Origin: Bradyrhizobium lablabi
GTDB taxonomy: Bacteria > Pseudomonadota > Alphaproteobacteria > Rhizobiales > Xanthobacteraceae
Assembly (NCBI RefSeq): GCF_900141755.1
Contig: NZ_LT670844.1
Coordinates: forward strand, 6,916,501 to 6,980,500
Length of the DNA: 64,000 bases
Reading direction: 5' to 3'
Shown: piece after piece, positions 9,092 through 17,126 of the stretch
Position numbering within the stretch: position 1 is the stretch's first letter
How the letters are laid out: each line of letters begins with the position of its first letter
Notes under the pieces: generated by a model
What the model was told of the DNA's origin: nothing
What the model saw: the letters and a program-made list of their open reading frames with translations, nothing else
Databases searched by the model: none
Made by a program: the position numbers and the translations under genes

Positions 9092-10174
9092 TGTCGGAAA
9101 CTCAATCCGGCTAGTAAGCGCAGTCGAATCGGGCGATGCTCTTGGTTGATGAGAGATGTTTACAGCCTGATTTGGTTGGCGCTGATCGGATTGTTTCGAT
9201 CGCGAGCGTCGCTGCAGGCAGAGATCTTGACGCTTCGTCATCAACTCAACGTGCTGCGACGTAAATCGGCGCAGCGACTAGGCTTCACCAGCATCGACCG
9301 TCTGGTATTTGCCGGGTTGTATCGGCTGGCACCTGGCGTTCTGGCCGCTTTGAAGATCGTCAGGCCGGAGACCGTGATCCGCTGGCATCGTGCCGGCTTC
9401 CGAGCGTATTGGCGCTGGAAATCAAGACCGCGCAGTGGCCGTCCAAAGACCCCGCTGGAAATCCGTCAGCTCATTCGCGAGATCAGTCTCGCCAACCCAT
9501 TGTGGGGCGCACCACGGATTCATGGCGAGCTTCTCAAGCTCGGCATCGATGTCGGACAAACCACCGTTGCAAAGCATATGACGAGGGGAAGGCGACCACC
9601 GTCCCAAGGGTGGAAGACGTTCCTTGATAATCACGCCGACGGCATCGGGTCGATGGACCTATTCGTTGTTCCGACAATCTCATTCCGACTGCTCTACGGG
9701 CTGCTGATACTGCATCACGATCGCCGCCAAATCCTGTGGCTGGGAGTGACCGCGCACCCAACGGTGGAATGGATTTCGCACCAGCTCACCGAGGCCTATG
9801 GTTGGAAAGTAGCGCCGCGATACATCATTCGTGACCGCGACGCCGTCTACGGTGACGTCTTCATCCGCCGCCTTCGGGCAATGAGCATTCGGGATCGGCC
9901 AACCGCGCCGCGATCGCCGTGGCAGAACGGATATTGCGAAAGGGCGATCGGTTTGATCCGGCGGGAATGTCTTGACCATGTTGTCGTGTTCGGCGAGCGG
10001 CATCTCCGCCATCTGCTGCGATCTTACGCGACCTACTACAACGGGGCTCGCACGCACCTTTCGGTCAACAAGGACGCGCCGTCGCCGCGAACGGTACATG
10101 CCGTTGGTCGCATTTTGCCTAAGCCATTTCTTGGCGGACTTCATCAACTGTACGTGCGAGTTTGAATTCCGACA
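9092..10174 (+). mobile_element. IS-like element with integrase-core transposase, inserted beside a phage terminase remnant
   Basis: The ends proposed here are imperfect inverted repeats: TGTCGGAAACTCAA at the left (9092-9105) and its near complement TTGAATTCCGACA at the right (10162-10174), sharing the outer TGTCGGAA. The right end abuts the coding sequence of a terminase fragment exactly where its family similarity stops. No clear target-site duplication is visible, so the left boundary may lie further out. The unit holds a single transposase gene. The family could be IS481-like or a relative; I cannot assign it. Confidence 0.5.
9149..10165 (+). CDS. DDE transposase with integrase core domain (338 aa)
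   Basis: The rve-type catalytic core can be followed: the first Asp in GIGSMDLFVV, the second in YIIRDRDAVYG and the Glu in WQNGYCERAIG, with the downstream ECLDHVVVFGERHL and YYNGARTHLS seen in many integrase-core transposases. The N-terminal part has a hydrophobic start (MRDVYSLIWLALIGLF) and a helical region with WGAPRIHGELLKLG, a typical DNA-binding helix segment. ATG 9149 is preferred; the frame stays open upstream to 8993, but that stretch lies in the element's non-coding leader. The gene appears intact, with all three acidic residues. Confidence 0.85.
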   Translation: MRDVYSLIWLALIGLFRSRASLQAEILTLRHQLNVLRRKSAQRLGFTSIDRLVFAGLYRLAPGVLAALKIVRPETVIRWHRAGFRAYWRWKSRPRSGRPKTPLEIRQLIREISLANPLWGAPRIHGELLKLGIDVGQTTVAKHMTRGRRPPSQGWKTFLDNHADGIGSMDLFVVPTISFRLLYGLLILHHDRRQILWLGVTAHPTVEWISHQLTEAYGWKVAPRYIIRDRDAVYGDVFIRRLRAMSIRDRPTAPRSPWQNGYCERAIGLIRRECLDHVVVFGERHLRHLLRSYATYYNGARTHLSVNKDAPSPRTVHAVGRILPKPFLGGLHQLYVRV

Positions 10175-10530
10175 GGCACAAGGGCCGGCTGCAAAATGTC
10201 TTCCGTCTTTCGCTGAATTTGCTTCCGGCCATAGGGCGTAACTATATCGTAGGTCTCGTCGCGTTCGGCGACCGCAGGAAACGACAAAACCTCCCACGTT
10301 TCGTTCTGCTGGACGTGAGCAACGAGGTCGTCGGCGTGAAGCCGCTGCATGACAATGATAATTGCACCGTCCTCCTGGCTGTTGAGGCGACTGCACAGCG
10401 TGTTGTCATACCAGTCGTTAACTGAGCGGCGGCGGGGCTCAGACAAGGCATCGTCTGCCTTTAGCGGGTCGTCGATGATGATAATGTCGGCTCCCCGCAA
10501 CTGAGCTGCGCCCCCCCCCCCAGGAATCCG
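10175..10530 (-). pseudogene. Phage terminase large subunit remnant
   Basis: In frame on the minus strand from about 10500 the translation reads RGADIIIIDDPLKADDALS, then SVNDWYDNTLCSRLN and IIIVMQRLHADDLVAHV, a clear match to the nuclease-proximal ATPase part of phage large terminase (Walker B-like IIIIDDP). About 109 codons survive. The C-terminal nuclease domain is lost where the IS-like element begins (after ILQPALVP), and the N-terminal side degrades across an 11-nt run of C (10511-10521) into a frame with a stop codon. It is a dead piece of a prophage. A short unassigned open frame (10566-10772, minus) further upstream may be more of the same phage. Confidence 0.8.
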
Positions 10531-10796
10531 GCAAAGGGTGATCGTCTGGCGTCGTCACAACCCTCCTACCGTAATATCGCTCGTTGTATCGAGTCTTTCA
10601 GCGTCGTGGATGTGAAGACGATGCGGCGGCAGTGCAAGTGCAACGCGCGCGCAGTGCGCATGGCCGCAAGCAGCGTGTCGACTGTAAGGGCCATCAGAGG
10701 CCCCCAAAAATGTTTTCCAAATCTCGCTTCGTTCCGGCAGGTTGATGCCGAAAGCGAGATCGCGTTTTCCAAAAAAGATGAGACCTTTCAGGAGTC

Positions 10797-10843
10797 GCAA
10801 GGCATTTTAAGTCCCTTGCGTCTACCAGTTCCGCCACGTCCGC
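10797..10843 (-). pseudogene. tRNA-Leu(UAA) 5' fragment
   Basis: Read on the minus strand from 10843, the sequence begins GCGGACGTGGCGGAACTGG, continues TAGACGC, and then AGGGA-CTTAAAA-TGCCT. This is the acceptor 5' strand, D arm and anticodon arm of a leucine tRNA with anticodon TAA. The anticodon stem carries one G-G mismatch. No T arm (GGTTCGA) or acceptor 3' strand follows; the sequence runs into the unassigned phage-side DNA. It is thus a broken copy, probably left by integration and later deletion at a tRNA gene. A functional tRNA-Leu(UAA) must lie elsewhere. Confidence 0.75.
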
Positions 10844-11015
10844 TTTGGTCGCGAGATCAGATACTTAGCGCGTTTCCTTCAGGAAAGGAATTGGGCTAGG
10901 TTGCCCGAAAACGCGGCCCCTTCATTAAGCGAGGGAGCGGCTTAACGCAAAGCCTCAATGCGGACATCTGCGCCTGCTTTACGCAACCTCAAGCTTGTCC
11001 ATCTATCAAGGTCGC

Positions 11016-11459
11016 ATGAACGCTTCGCCTGCCCATCGCTTAACCTCGCCGCGCGGCGCCGCGCTTGCGGTGCTGCTCGTGCTCGGGGCGGGAGTTGGCG
11101 GTTGCGCCGATATGAGCGACACCATGACGTCGGCCTTTGCCGATCCCGCCAAATACGATCTGTACGAGTGCAAGCAGCTGGAAGCCGAGCGCAAGGCGCT
11201 CGCGGTTCGGGAGGCGGAGTTGCAGGGCCTGATGGCAAAGGCCGAAACCGGCGTTGCCGGCCCGGTGGTCGCCGAACTCGCCTATCGCAATGACTACATC
11301 GCCATGCGCGGCCAGGCTAAGCTGGCCGACGAAGCCTGGCGCCGCAACAAATGCCATGCTGCTCCGCCGGCCGCGGACGCGCCGGCGCTCAAGCCGGTGC
11401 CGCCGGCAAATGCCAAGGGGCCGCGTCCGGCGGTATCGTCCGGCAGCGTGGTCTATTAG
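11016..11459 (+). CDS. Small lipoprotein of unknown function (147 aa)
   Basis: Start ATG 11016 is chosen because AAGG precedes it and the signal sequence begins here; an in-frame ATG lies seven codons upstream. The N-terminus is basic then hydrophobic (ALAVLLVLGAGVGGC), ending in a lipobox-like GVGGC, so the cysteine would be lipidated. The mature part is charged and helical (YECKQLEAERKALAVREAEL) and ends in a Pro/Ala-rich tail. A second cysteine pair member occurs in RRNKCHAAPP. I do not recognise a functional family; it is probably a periplasm-facing membrane-anchored protein. A palindromic repeat follows the stop directly. Confidence 0.75.
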   Translation: MNASPAHRLTSPRGAALAVLLVLGAGVGGCADMSDTMTSAFADPAKYDLYECKQLEAERKALAVREAELQGLMAKAETGVAGPVVAELAYRNDYIAMRGQAKLADEAWRRNKCHAAPPAADAPALKPVPPANAKGPRPAVSSGSVVY

Positions 11460-11461
11460 TT

Positions 11462-11587
11462 AGAGCATGATCCGGAAAAGTGGGTACCGGTTTTCCCTCG
11501 CGACAAACGCGAAGCGTTTGCGCGGAGATCATGCTCAAACAAAAAGATAGAGCGGGATGACGATTCGAAGAAAAGTCATCCGGCTCT
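11462..11587. repeat. Palindromic intergenic repeat (type A: GAGCATGATCC family)
   Basis: Two nested inverted pairs are seen. GAGCATGATC (11463-11472) pairs with GATCATGCTC (11527-11536), and AGAGCGGGATGAC (11549-11561) pairs with GTCATCCGGCTCT (11575-11587) with one mismatch. The inner part contains AAAAGTGGGTACCGGTTTTCC. A related unit with AAAAGTGGACGCCGGTTTT occurs at 58089-58199. The repeat directly follows a stop codon, so it may act as a transcript 3' end. Confidence 0.7.
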
Positions 11588-11648
11588 AACGCTTTTTGCG
11601 GCCGGTCCGGAATTTCTGAAAAACCTAATTTCCTCAAGCCGATCAAGC

Positions 11649-12073
11649 TGATTTGGGTCGTCCAGTCCGGTTTGCAAAAATATTCCGCTTCGTCGTTTGC
11701 CCAAATCACCTCTATATCCCCCGCCATCCCGTCCCACACAGAGGGGCGTTTCGCGATCGTCACGGACGTAGGGCGGGATGCGGTGGACGCAGGTGGCGCT
11801 ATTGACGAACAGCGCCTAAGCGGACGGCGAAGTCGTGTGGTCCTGACACCCCGACGCTGGTGTCAAGTTGGCGGAGGCAACTCCGCCGATGACGGTGGCA
11901 AAAAAGCCCGGTCACCGGGGAGAGCACGAAGCAACCGTTAAAACCATTGCGCGGGGAATGCCGGGTGTTTCCGGTGTGACCGTGGTGACTAACGCGCGTG
12001 TTACCTACACTACACGCGCGGCTGCGGGCGCATCGGGCGCCCGGCATTCCCTGCGCCCTCTGCTATCGGAGGG
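11649..12073 (+). other. Long hairpin-rich non-coding element, possible structured RNA or dispersed repeat
   Basis: No convincing gene lies here, but the stretch holds several perfect or near-perfect stems. TGATTTGGG (11649-11657) pairs with CCCAAATCA (11700-11708). GGCGGAG-GCAA-CTCCGCC (11870-11887) is a 7-bp stem closed by a GNRA tetraloop. A 17-bp stem with one G-U joins 11949-11965 to 12040-12056. Inside it CGCGCGTG (11993-12000) pairs with CACGCGCG (12013-12020). CCCTC and GAGGG (12056-12060, 12069-12073) form a last small stem. The organisation looks more like a folded RNA or a mobile structured repeat than a random spacer. I recall closely similar blocks in other Bradyrhizobium genomes but cannot check. 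Confidence 0.6.
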
Positions 12074-12165
12074 CGGGAAGTTTCCGGCAAAACTCGGGCG
12101 CAACGCGCGGCGAGATCGCGAAGCTGCGTGTGGCTGTTTCAAATGCGAATGCTTAGCCCCCCCGC

Positions 12166-12269
12166 TGTCATCGTCCGCGAAGGCAGGCGATCCAGTATTC
12201 CAGAGACGCCAGCGATAGAACCGAGAAGCCGCGGCGTACTGGATACCCCGCATGCGCGGGGTATGACGA
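12166..12269. repeat. Palindromic intergenic repeat (type B: GTCATcGTCCGCG...GGTATGAC)
   Basis: The unit opens with GTCATCGTCCGCGAAGGC and closes with CCCCGCATGCGCGGGGTATG, forming an outer imperfect inverted repeat that includes CGATCCAGTA and TACTGGAT. CCCCGCATGCGCGGGG near the right end is itself a perfect palindrome. Units with similar GTCAT/ATGAC borders occur at 36148, 36916 and 46117. Confidence 0.65.
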
Positions 12270-12313
12270 CCTTATGTGGGCGGACGCCATCTCCACGCAA
12301 CATGTCATCCCCC

Positions 12314-13522
12314 TCACGCCCGCCAGTCGTAGATCCACCGCTGTCGCGCCAGCAAAAGCCTTGCGCCCATCGCCTTGATGGTGAGATCGCGCGCCAACGC
12401 CATGGGTCCCGTGAGATGATAGATCATCCCGGCTTGCCTTGCTGCGCGCTGAACCCGGCTGACGCGCGGGCGGCGCAGTCTCGCATAGCGTTTCAGCGCG
12501 GCCGGGACGGCGGCCGCGGCATTCTCGCCGGCCGCCTCTTTAAGGCATTTGGCCAACACCGCGGCGTCCTCGATCGCCATGCCCGCGCCTTGGGCTGCGA
12601 ACGGCAGCATGGCGTGGGCGGCGTCCCCCAACAAGGCGACCGCGCCTTTGCTCCAGCCGCCGCCATCGGGCATCGTGAACAGCGCCCATTTGCGCCAGCC
12701 ATCGACCGCCGAGATCATCATCCGCGCCGGTCCGGCCCAGCGCGACGATCCGAAGCAGTTCTTGATCTCGCCGATCTCGCCGGGCGCGCTCCAGCCCGGC
12801 CGGTTCCACTCGCCCGGCACCACGGCAACGATATTGATCTGGCGCGCGCCGGAGATCGGATAGGAGACAAGATGGGCGTTCGGTCCCATCCAGAGCTGGA
12901 CCCGGGGCGAGGTGTATTCGCGCGGCAATTGCGTGGCGTCGAGCGTTCCGCGCCAGGCGATCAGCCCGGAAAATTGCGGCTGCCATTCCGGAAACAGATG
13001 ATGCCGCACGCTCGACCAGATGCCGTCGGCTCCGATCAGCGCCAGCGCCAGATCCTGCTGGCGGGTCATGCCGCTGCGCTGGACCACCGTCATGCCCTTG
13101 GCATGGCTGACGACGTCCTCGAACTGGCAGCCGAGCCGCAATTCGATATCGGGATGCTCGCTCACTTGCGCCTGCAGCGCGCTCTGCAGATCGGCGCGAT
13201 GCATCACCCAATAGGGGGCGCCCGCGCGGGCGGTCGCGGCATCGCCAAGCGGCAGCCGCATGACCTCGCGGCCGCTGCGCGCGCTCATCAGGCTGATCCC
13301 CTCGGGGATGACCGCGCGCGCGCGCAGCCGCGGCTCGACCCCGAGCTCGATCAGGATGCGGCTGGCATTGGGCGAGAGCTGCAGGCCGGCGCCGGCTTCC
13401 TCCAGCCGCTCGGATTTTTCCAGGACGACGACCCGAAAACCCTGCGCGGCAAGCGCGAGCGAGGCCGTCAATCCCCCGATCCCGGCACCAGCAATGAAGA
13501 TGGTGCGCGACGCCGCCACCAC
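12314..13522 (-). CDS. FAD-dependent monooxygenase, salicylate hydroxylase-like (402 aa)
   Basis: A Rossmann GxGxxG motif (AGAGIGGLTASLALAAQGFR) opens the protein, the DG motif is LALIGADGIWSSVRHH, and the second FAD motif is GDAAHAMLPFAAQGAGMAIE, followed by LAKCLKE. This order defines class A flavoprotein monooxygenases, which use NAD(P)H and O2 to hydroxylate aromatic compounds. Length is usual. Nothing in the sequence fixes the substrate. It begins 4 nt after the stop of a small CHCC zinc protein gene, so the two are translated together. Confidence 0.88.
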   Translation of the reverse strand: MVAASRTIFIAGAGIGGLTASLALAAQGFRVVVLEKSERLEEAGAGLQLSPNASRILIELGVEPRLRARAVIPEGISLMSARSGREVMRLPLGDAATARAGAPYWVMHRADLQSALQAQVSEHPDIELRLGCQFEDVVSHAKGMTVVQRSGMTRQQDLALALIGADGIWSSVRHHLFPEWQPQFSGLIAWRGTLDATQLPREYTSPRVQLWMGPNAHLVSYPISGARQINIVAVVPGEWNRPGWSAPGEIGEIKNCFGSSRWAGPARMMISAVDGWRKWALFTMPDGGGWSKGAVALLGDAAHAMLPFAAQGAGMAIEDAAVLAKCLKEAAGENAAAAVPAALKRYARLRRPRVSRVQRAARQAGMIYHLTGPMALARDLTIKAMGARLLLARQRWIYDWRA

Positions 13523-13526
13523 CCGA

Positions 13527-13772
13527 TCAGGCGACCTTGTCCTTCACCACGCATTCCGGCGGCCGGGCCTCGCCGGCTTTCAGGTCGGCGGCGTAGCGAT
13601 ACAGCGTCGAGCAATAGGGGCAGATGATCTCGTTGTCGTTGCCGAGATCGAGAAAAACATGCGGATGATCGAACGGCGGATTGGCGCCCACGCACATGAA
13701 CTCCTGCGATCCAATCTCGATGATCGAGACGCCGGCATCGTTGTGAAAGTGCGGAACGACATGATCGGACAT
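13527..13772 (-). CDS. CHCC-type zinc-finger protein, NDUFS6-like (81 aa)
   Basis: The small protein carries the zf-CHCC arrangement: C27, then H36/H38 in FDHPHVFLD, then C51 and C54 in CPYCSTLYRY. This domain is found in the NDUFS6 subunit of respiratory complex I and in many short alphaproteobacterial proteins. ATG 13772 is used because the domain follows it and a longer frame to 13808 adds only low-complexity basic residues. It is the upstream partner of the FAD monooxygenase (4-nt gap). Whether it serves complex I assembly or the monooxygenase is unknown. Confidence 0.85.
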   Translation of the reverse strand: MSDHVVPHFHNDAGVSIIEIGSQEFMCVGANPPFDHPHVFLDLGNDNEIICPYCSTLYRYAADLKAGEARPPECVVKDKVA

Positions 13773-14032
13773 GATATTCACCCTGGGTGGCAATCGAGGC
13801 GGACGCAATCAACAGGACGCGCAATAGGATGCGGCGGTGTCGAAATGCCGTGCACCATACTGACGGGTTCAGATGATTCCCAGAGCCCCCCGACCGCTCA
13901 TTTGCTCATGCAAATTCGACACAATCTTGTCGTCGGAGAGAAGCCCTTCTTTCGTCGGGGCCGTTGTATATTGAAAATAGCCTATCATCTTCCTGTGATC
14001 TTTATGTGAGGCGAATAGTTGAGGCTTTTGGG

Positions 14033-15160
14033 ATGAAACGGTGGCGGATCGGTTCGGCTTTGGCTGGTATGGCGGTATGCGCGTCGGCGTGCGCGCTGCT
14101 GTGGCCGCATGCGCGCGAGGCCGCCGCCATTTTGTCCGCCCAGGACGACCCGGCGGAACTTTCCGATGTTCAGCTTAATTCTGCCTTGCGGAACAATAGC
14201 GCCGTGATCGAACAGAATATCGAGGCCGCGCTCGCGGCAGACGACGCCGATCTCGCTTCCAGCTTTGCCGACCTCGCCAAGGAGAAAAACATCCCGCTCA
14301 ACGACGATCTGTCGCGGAGGGTGAGCGAGGCCGTTACGGAAGCGAATTCGTCCTCGCATTTTGCCAAGAATTTTGCGACCGGGCTCGTGACCGGCAATGC
14401 CGACGATGTCGCGAGCCTGTCGGGCACGGTCGCCGGCGATCTCGTCGTGTTCGGCGATATCCGCGACGTGGTGCGCGAAGGCAAGCACTTGGCGATGGGC
14501 GAGGATACCGACCGCCTGGTCCTGGGGCTTGCGGCCGCGGGGCTTGTGGTGACCGCGGCGACCTATGTCTCCGTTGGCGGCGCAGCGCCTGTGCGCGCCG
14601 GTCTCACGCTGGTCAAGGACGCCCGCAAGGTCGGCCGGCTCGGCGAGGGGCTCACGCAATGGGCCGGCCGCTCCGCGCGCGAGATCGTCGATACGCCGTT
14701 GCTTCAACAAGCTGTCGCCTCCGGCTCGGTGGCGCGGCCGGGTCAGACCGTCAGTGCGATCAAGGCGGCGTTCCGGGCGGAGAAGGCGGGCGCGCTGGTG
14801 CGTCTCGCCAAAGATGTCGGACGGATCAGTGAACGGGCAGGCATCCGCGCCGCGCAGGACACGCTGAAAATCGCCGAAGATCCGAAGGACGTCGCGCGTG
14901 CGGCGCGGCTTGCGGAGCAGAAGGGCGGCCAGACCCGCGCGATCCTCAAAGTGCTGGGCCGCGGCGCCTTGCTGCTGGCGGCCGGCGCGTTCAATCTCTC
15001 GCTCTGGGTGTTCAGCGCAGTGCTGGCGCTGTTCGGTTTTCTATTGTCGATCAAGGCCACCACCGAACGGATGACGCAGTCGTGGCTCAACCGCAGGAAA
15101 GCGCGGCGGCTGCGCGAGCAATTGGCAGCGGCGTCGCAGCCGGTGGCGATCGCGGGCTGA
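14033..15160 (+). CDS. Membrane protein of unknown function (375 aa)
   Basis: I recognise no family. The protein has an N-terminal hydrophobic anchor (IGSALAGMAVCASACALLW), a helical stretch with LNSALRNNSAVIEQNIEAAL, a central hydrophobic segment (LVLGLAAAGLVVTAATYVSV), a long charged amphipathic region, and a pair of C-terminal hydrophobic helices (LLLAAGAFNLSLWVF and VLALFGFLLSIKA), then a basic tail. It is therefore probably an inner-membrane protein with a large middle domain. The ATG at 14033 is preferred to an in-frame one at 13964, since the signal-like anchor begins here. No operon partner is visible, though a hydrolase gene follows after 46 bp. Confidence 0.75.
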   Translation: MKRWRIGSALAGMAVCASACALLWPHAREAAAILSAQDDPAELSDVQLNSALRNNSAVIEQNIEAALAADDADLASSFADLAKEKNIPLNDDLSRRVSEAVTEANSSSHFAKNFATGLVTGNADDVASLSGTVAGDLVVFGDIRDVVREGKHLAMGEDTDRLVLGLAAAGLVVTAATYVSVGGAAPVRAGLTLVKDARKVGRLGEGLTQWAGRSAREIVDTPLLQQAVASGSVARPGQTVSAIKAAFRAEKAGALVRLAKDVGRISERAGIRAAQDTLKIAEDPKDVARAARLAEQKGGQTRAILKVLGRGALLLAAGAFNLSLWVFSAVLALFGFLLSIKATTERMTQSWLNRRKARRLREQLAAASQPVAIAG

Positions 15161-15206
15161 CACGGTTAGTCTTTAGCCTTCACTCCCTTAAACCACGGAA
15201 CAATCG

Positions 15207-15959
15207 ATGCCGAGTTTTCACAACGGCGCTGTTGAAATTGCCTATCTCGACGAAGGCGAGGGCGACCCGATCCTCCTGGTGCACGGCTTTGCCTCGACCA
15301 AGAACGTCAACTGGGTCTATCCGGCCTGGGTCTCGGAACTAAAGAAAAACGGCCGCCGCGTCATCGCGCTCGACAATCGCGGCCATGGCGATTCCTCAAA
15401 GTTCTATGATCCGCGGGAGTACGAGATCGCGACCATGGCCGGCGATGTCACCGCGCTGATGGATCATTTGAAGATCGAGCGCGCCGACATCATGGGCTAT
15501 TCGCTGGGATCGCGGATGACGGCCGTTTTGGCGCGGCAGGCGCCGGCGCGGCTGCGGTCGGCGATTTTAGGCGGCATCGGCATCGGCCTGATCGAGGGCG
15601 GCGGTCCCGGCGAAAACGTCGCTAAGGCGCTGGAGGCGCCTTCGCTCGATGATGTGACCGATCCGGTCGGGCGGACCTTTCGCGCGTTCGCCGACCAGAC
15701 CCGCTCCGACCGCCGGGCGCTCGCCGCGTGCCTGCGCGGCTCGCGGCGCCTGATGACCATCGAGGAGGCCGCCGAAATCACCGTGCCGGTTTTGATCGCG
15801 GTCGGCACCAAGGATGAGATCGCGGGCTCGGCGCGGGCGCTCGGAGAAATCATCAGCGGCGCACGGGTGCTCGACATTCCCAACCGCGACCACATGCGGG
15901 CGGTCGGCGACAAGGTCTACAAGACGGGGGTGCTGGAATTTCTCGCCGATCGCCCCTGA
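15207..15959 (+). CDS. Alpha/beta-fold hydrolase (250 aa)
   Basis: The canonical fold can be followed: oxyanion strand ILLVHGFAST (residues 22-31), nucleophile elbow MGYSLGSRM with Ser99, an acid near 199 in VGTKDEIAG, and a histidine in NRDHMRAVG near the end. DNRGHGDSS (56-64) is the usual loop after strand 4. Members hydrolyse esters, lactones or C-C bonds; the sequence does not say which. Cytosolic, no signal peptide. The gene follows the unassigned membrane protein by 46 bp and could be co-transcribed with it. Confidence 0.88.
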   Translation: MPSFHNGAVEIAYLDEGEGDPILLVHGFASTKNVNWVYPAWVSELKKNGRRVIALDNRGHGDSSKFYDPREYEIATMAGDVTALMDHLKIERADIMGYSLGSRMTAVLARQAPARLRSAILGGIGIGLIEGGGPGENVAKALEAPSLDDVTDPVGRTFRAFADQTRSDRRALAACLRGSRRLMTIEEAAEITVPVLIAVGTKDEIAGSARALGEIISGARVLDIPNRDHMRAVGDKVYKTGVLEFLADRP

Positions 15960-16190
15960 TTGCGCCCTCCGGGCGGCTTGAATTCCGCAAATTCCCGACC
16001 ACTTTGAGCCAACGCCCCAATGCCAAAGGCGGATTTCGACCGGGTGAATAAAATGTGCCGTTTCAACGTTTTGGTACGCTTTCGACAGCCCGGGCCGGGG
16101 TTCGGCATCGGCGCAATGGCGTGAGGGACAGCCGTCCCTGCGTCGTGCTATGATGGGATGACGCGAACAATAAGAAAGCGGGAGCAGCAG

Positions 16191-17018
16191 ATGGCGATGC
16201 ATCAGGTCAATCCGCAGGGTGCGAAGCTCAAGGCGCTCGATCCGGTCTGGGATCGCATACGCAATGAGGCCGAAGACATCGTCCGCCGCGAGCCGGAGCT
16301 TGCTTCCTTTATTTATTCGACCGTGCTGCATCACGACCGGCTGGAAGATTCGGTGGTGCATCGCCTCGCCGAAAGTCTCGACCATTCGGTGTTGTCGGGT
16401 GACCTGATCCGTCAGGCCTATGACGAGGCGCTGCGCGACGATCCGGATTTGGGCAACGCCTTCCGCGCCGACCTGGTGGCCGTCTATGACCGCGATCCCG
16501 CGACCTCGCGCTTCATCCACCCGCTGCTCTACTTCAAGGGATTTCATGCGCTGCAGACGCATCGCCTGGCGCACTGGCTCTATCAGAAGGGCCGCAAGGA
16601 TTTTGCATATTTTCTGCAAAGCCGCTCGTCGGCGGTATTCCAGACCGATATCAATCCCGCAGCCAGAATCGGCCGAGGCATCTTCCTTGATCATGCCACC
16701 GGTTTCGTCTGCGGTGAGACCGCTGTCATCGAAGACGACGTCTCGATCCTGCACGGCGTCACGCTCGGCGGCACCGGCAAGGAGAACGAGGACCGTCATC
16801 CGAAAATCCGCCATGGCGTGTTGATCGGGGCGGGTGCGAAAATCCTCGGCAATATCGAGGTCGGCCATTGCGCCCGCATCGCCGCCGGCTCCGTGGTGGT
16901 GAAGCCGGTGCCGCACAATGTGACGGTCGCGGGCGTTCCCGCCAAGATCGTCGGCGAGGCCGGCTGCGCCGAGCCGTCGCGCACCATGGATCAGATGCTC
17001 AACGCGATCGGATTGTGA
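16191..17018 (+). CDS. cysE: Serine O-acetyltransferase (275 aa)
   Basis: CysE transfers acetyl from acetyl-CoA to serine, the first step of cysteine synthesis. The N-terminal helical domain (WDRIRNEAEDIVRREPELAS) and FHALQTHRLAHWLY are diagnostic, followed by the left-handed beta-helix hexapeptide repeats with GIFLDHATGFVCGETAVIED and ILHGVTLGGTGKENEDRHPK, where the catalytic His and Asp lie. Start ATG 16191 has a GGGAGCAG site; another in-frame ATG lies two codons later. An upstream frame to 16158 lacks any signal. The following DUF3126 gene begins 108 bp downstream, an arrangement I recall from relatives. Confidence 0.95.
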   Translation: MAMHQVNPQGAKLKALDPVWDRIRNEAEDIVRREPELASFIYSTVLHHDRLEDSVVHRLAESLDHSVLSGDLIRQAYDEALRDDPDLGNAFRADLVAVYDRDPATSRFIHPLLYFKGFHALQTHRLAHWLYQKGRKDFAYFLQSRSSAVFQTDINPAARIGRGIFLDHATGFVCGETAVIEDDVSILHGVTLGGTGKENEDRHPKIRHGVLIGAGAKILGNIEVGHCARIAAGSVVVKPVPHNVTVAGVPAKIVGEAGCAEPSRTMDQMLNAIGL

Positions 17019-17126
17019 GTTCTGGAAATCTTCTGAATCCGGCGTACAATTTTGCGCAAGTTAGGCTAGCGGTTCGCTTCGTCTCGTCCTAAAACCCCCC
17101 GAAACCTCATCGGATTGGAGATTGCC

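Noticed and set aside
10566..10800. Small minus-strand frames between the terminase and the tRNA fragment
   Set aside because: Two overlapping frames (68 and 81 codons) show no recognisable domain; likely decayed phage DNA, so no gene is called.
11672..12218. Short plus-strand frames of 89 and 116 codons
   Set aside because: They run through the stem-rich element and differ from coding sequence; the paired bases explain the conservation better.
12128..13627. Open frame of 499 codons on the plus strand
   Set aside because: Antisense to the FAD monooxygenase, Arg/His/Asp-rich and without domains.
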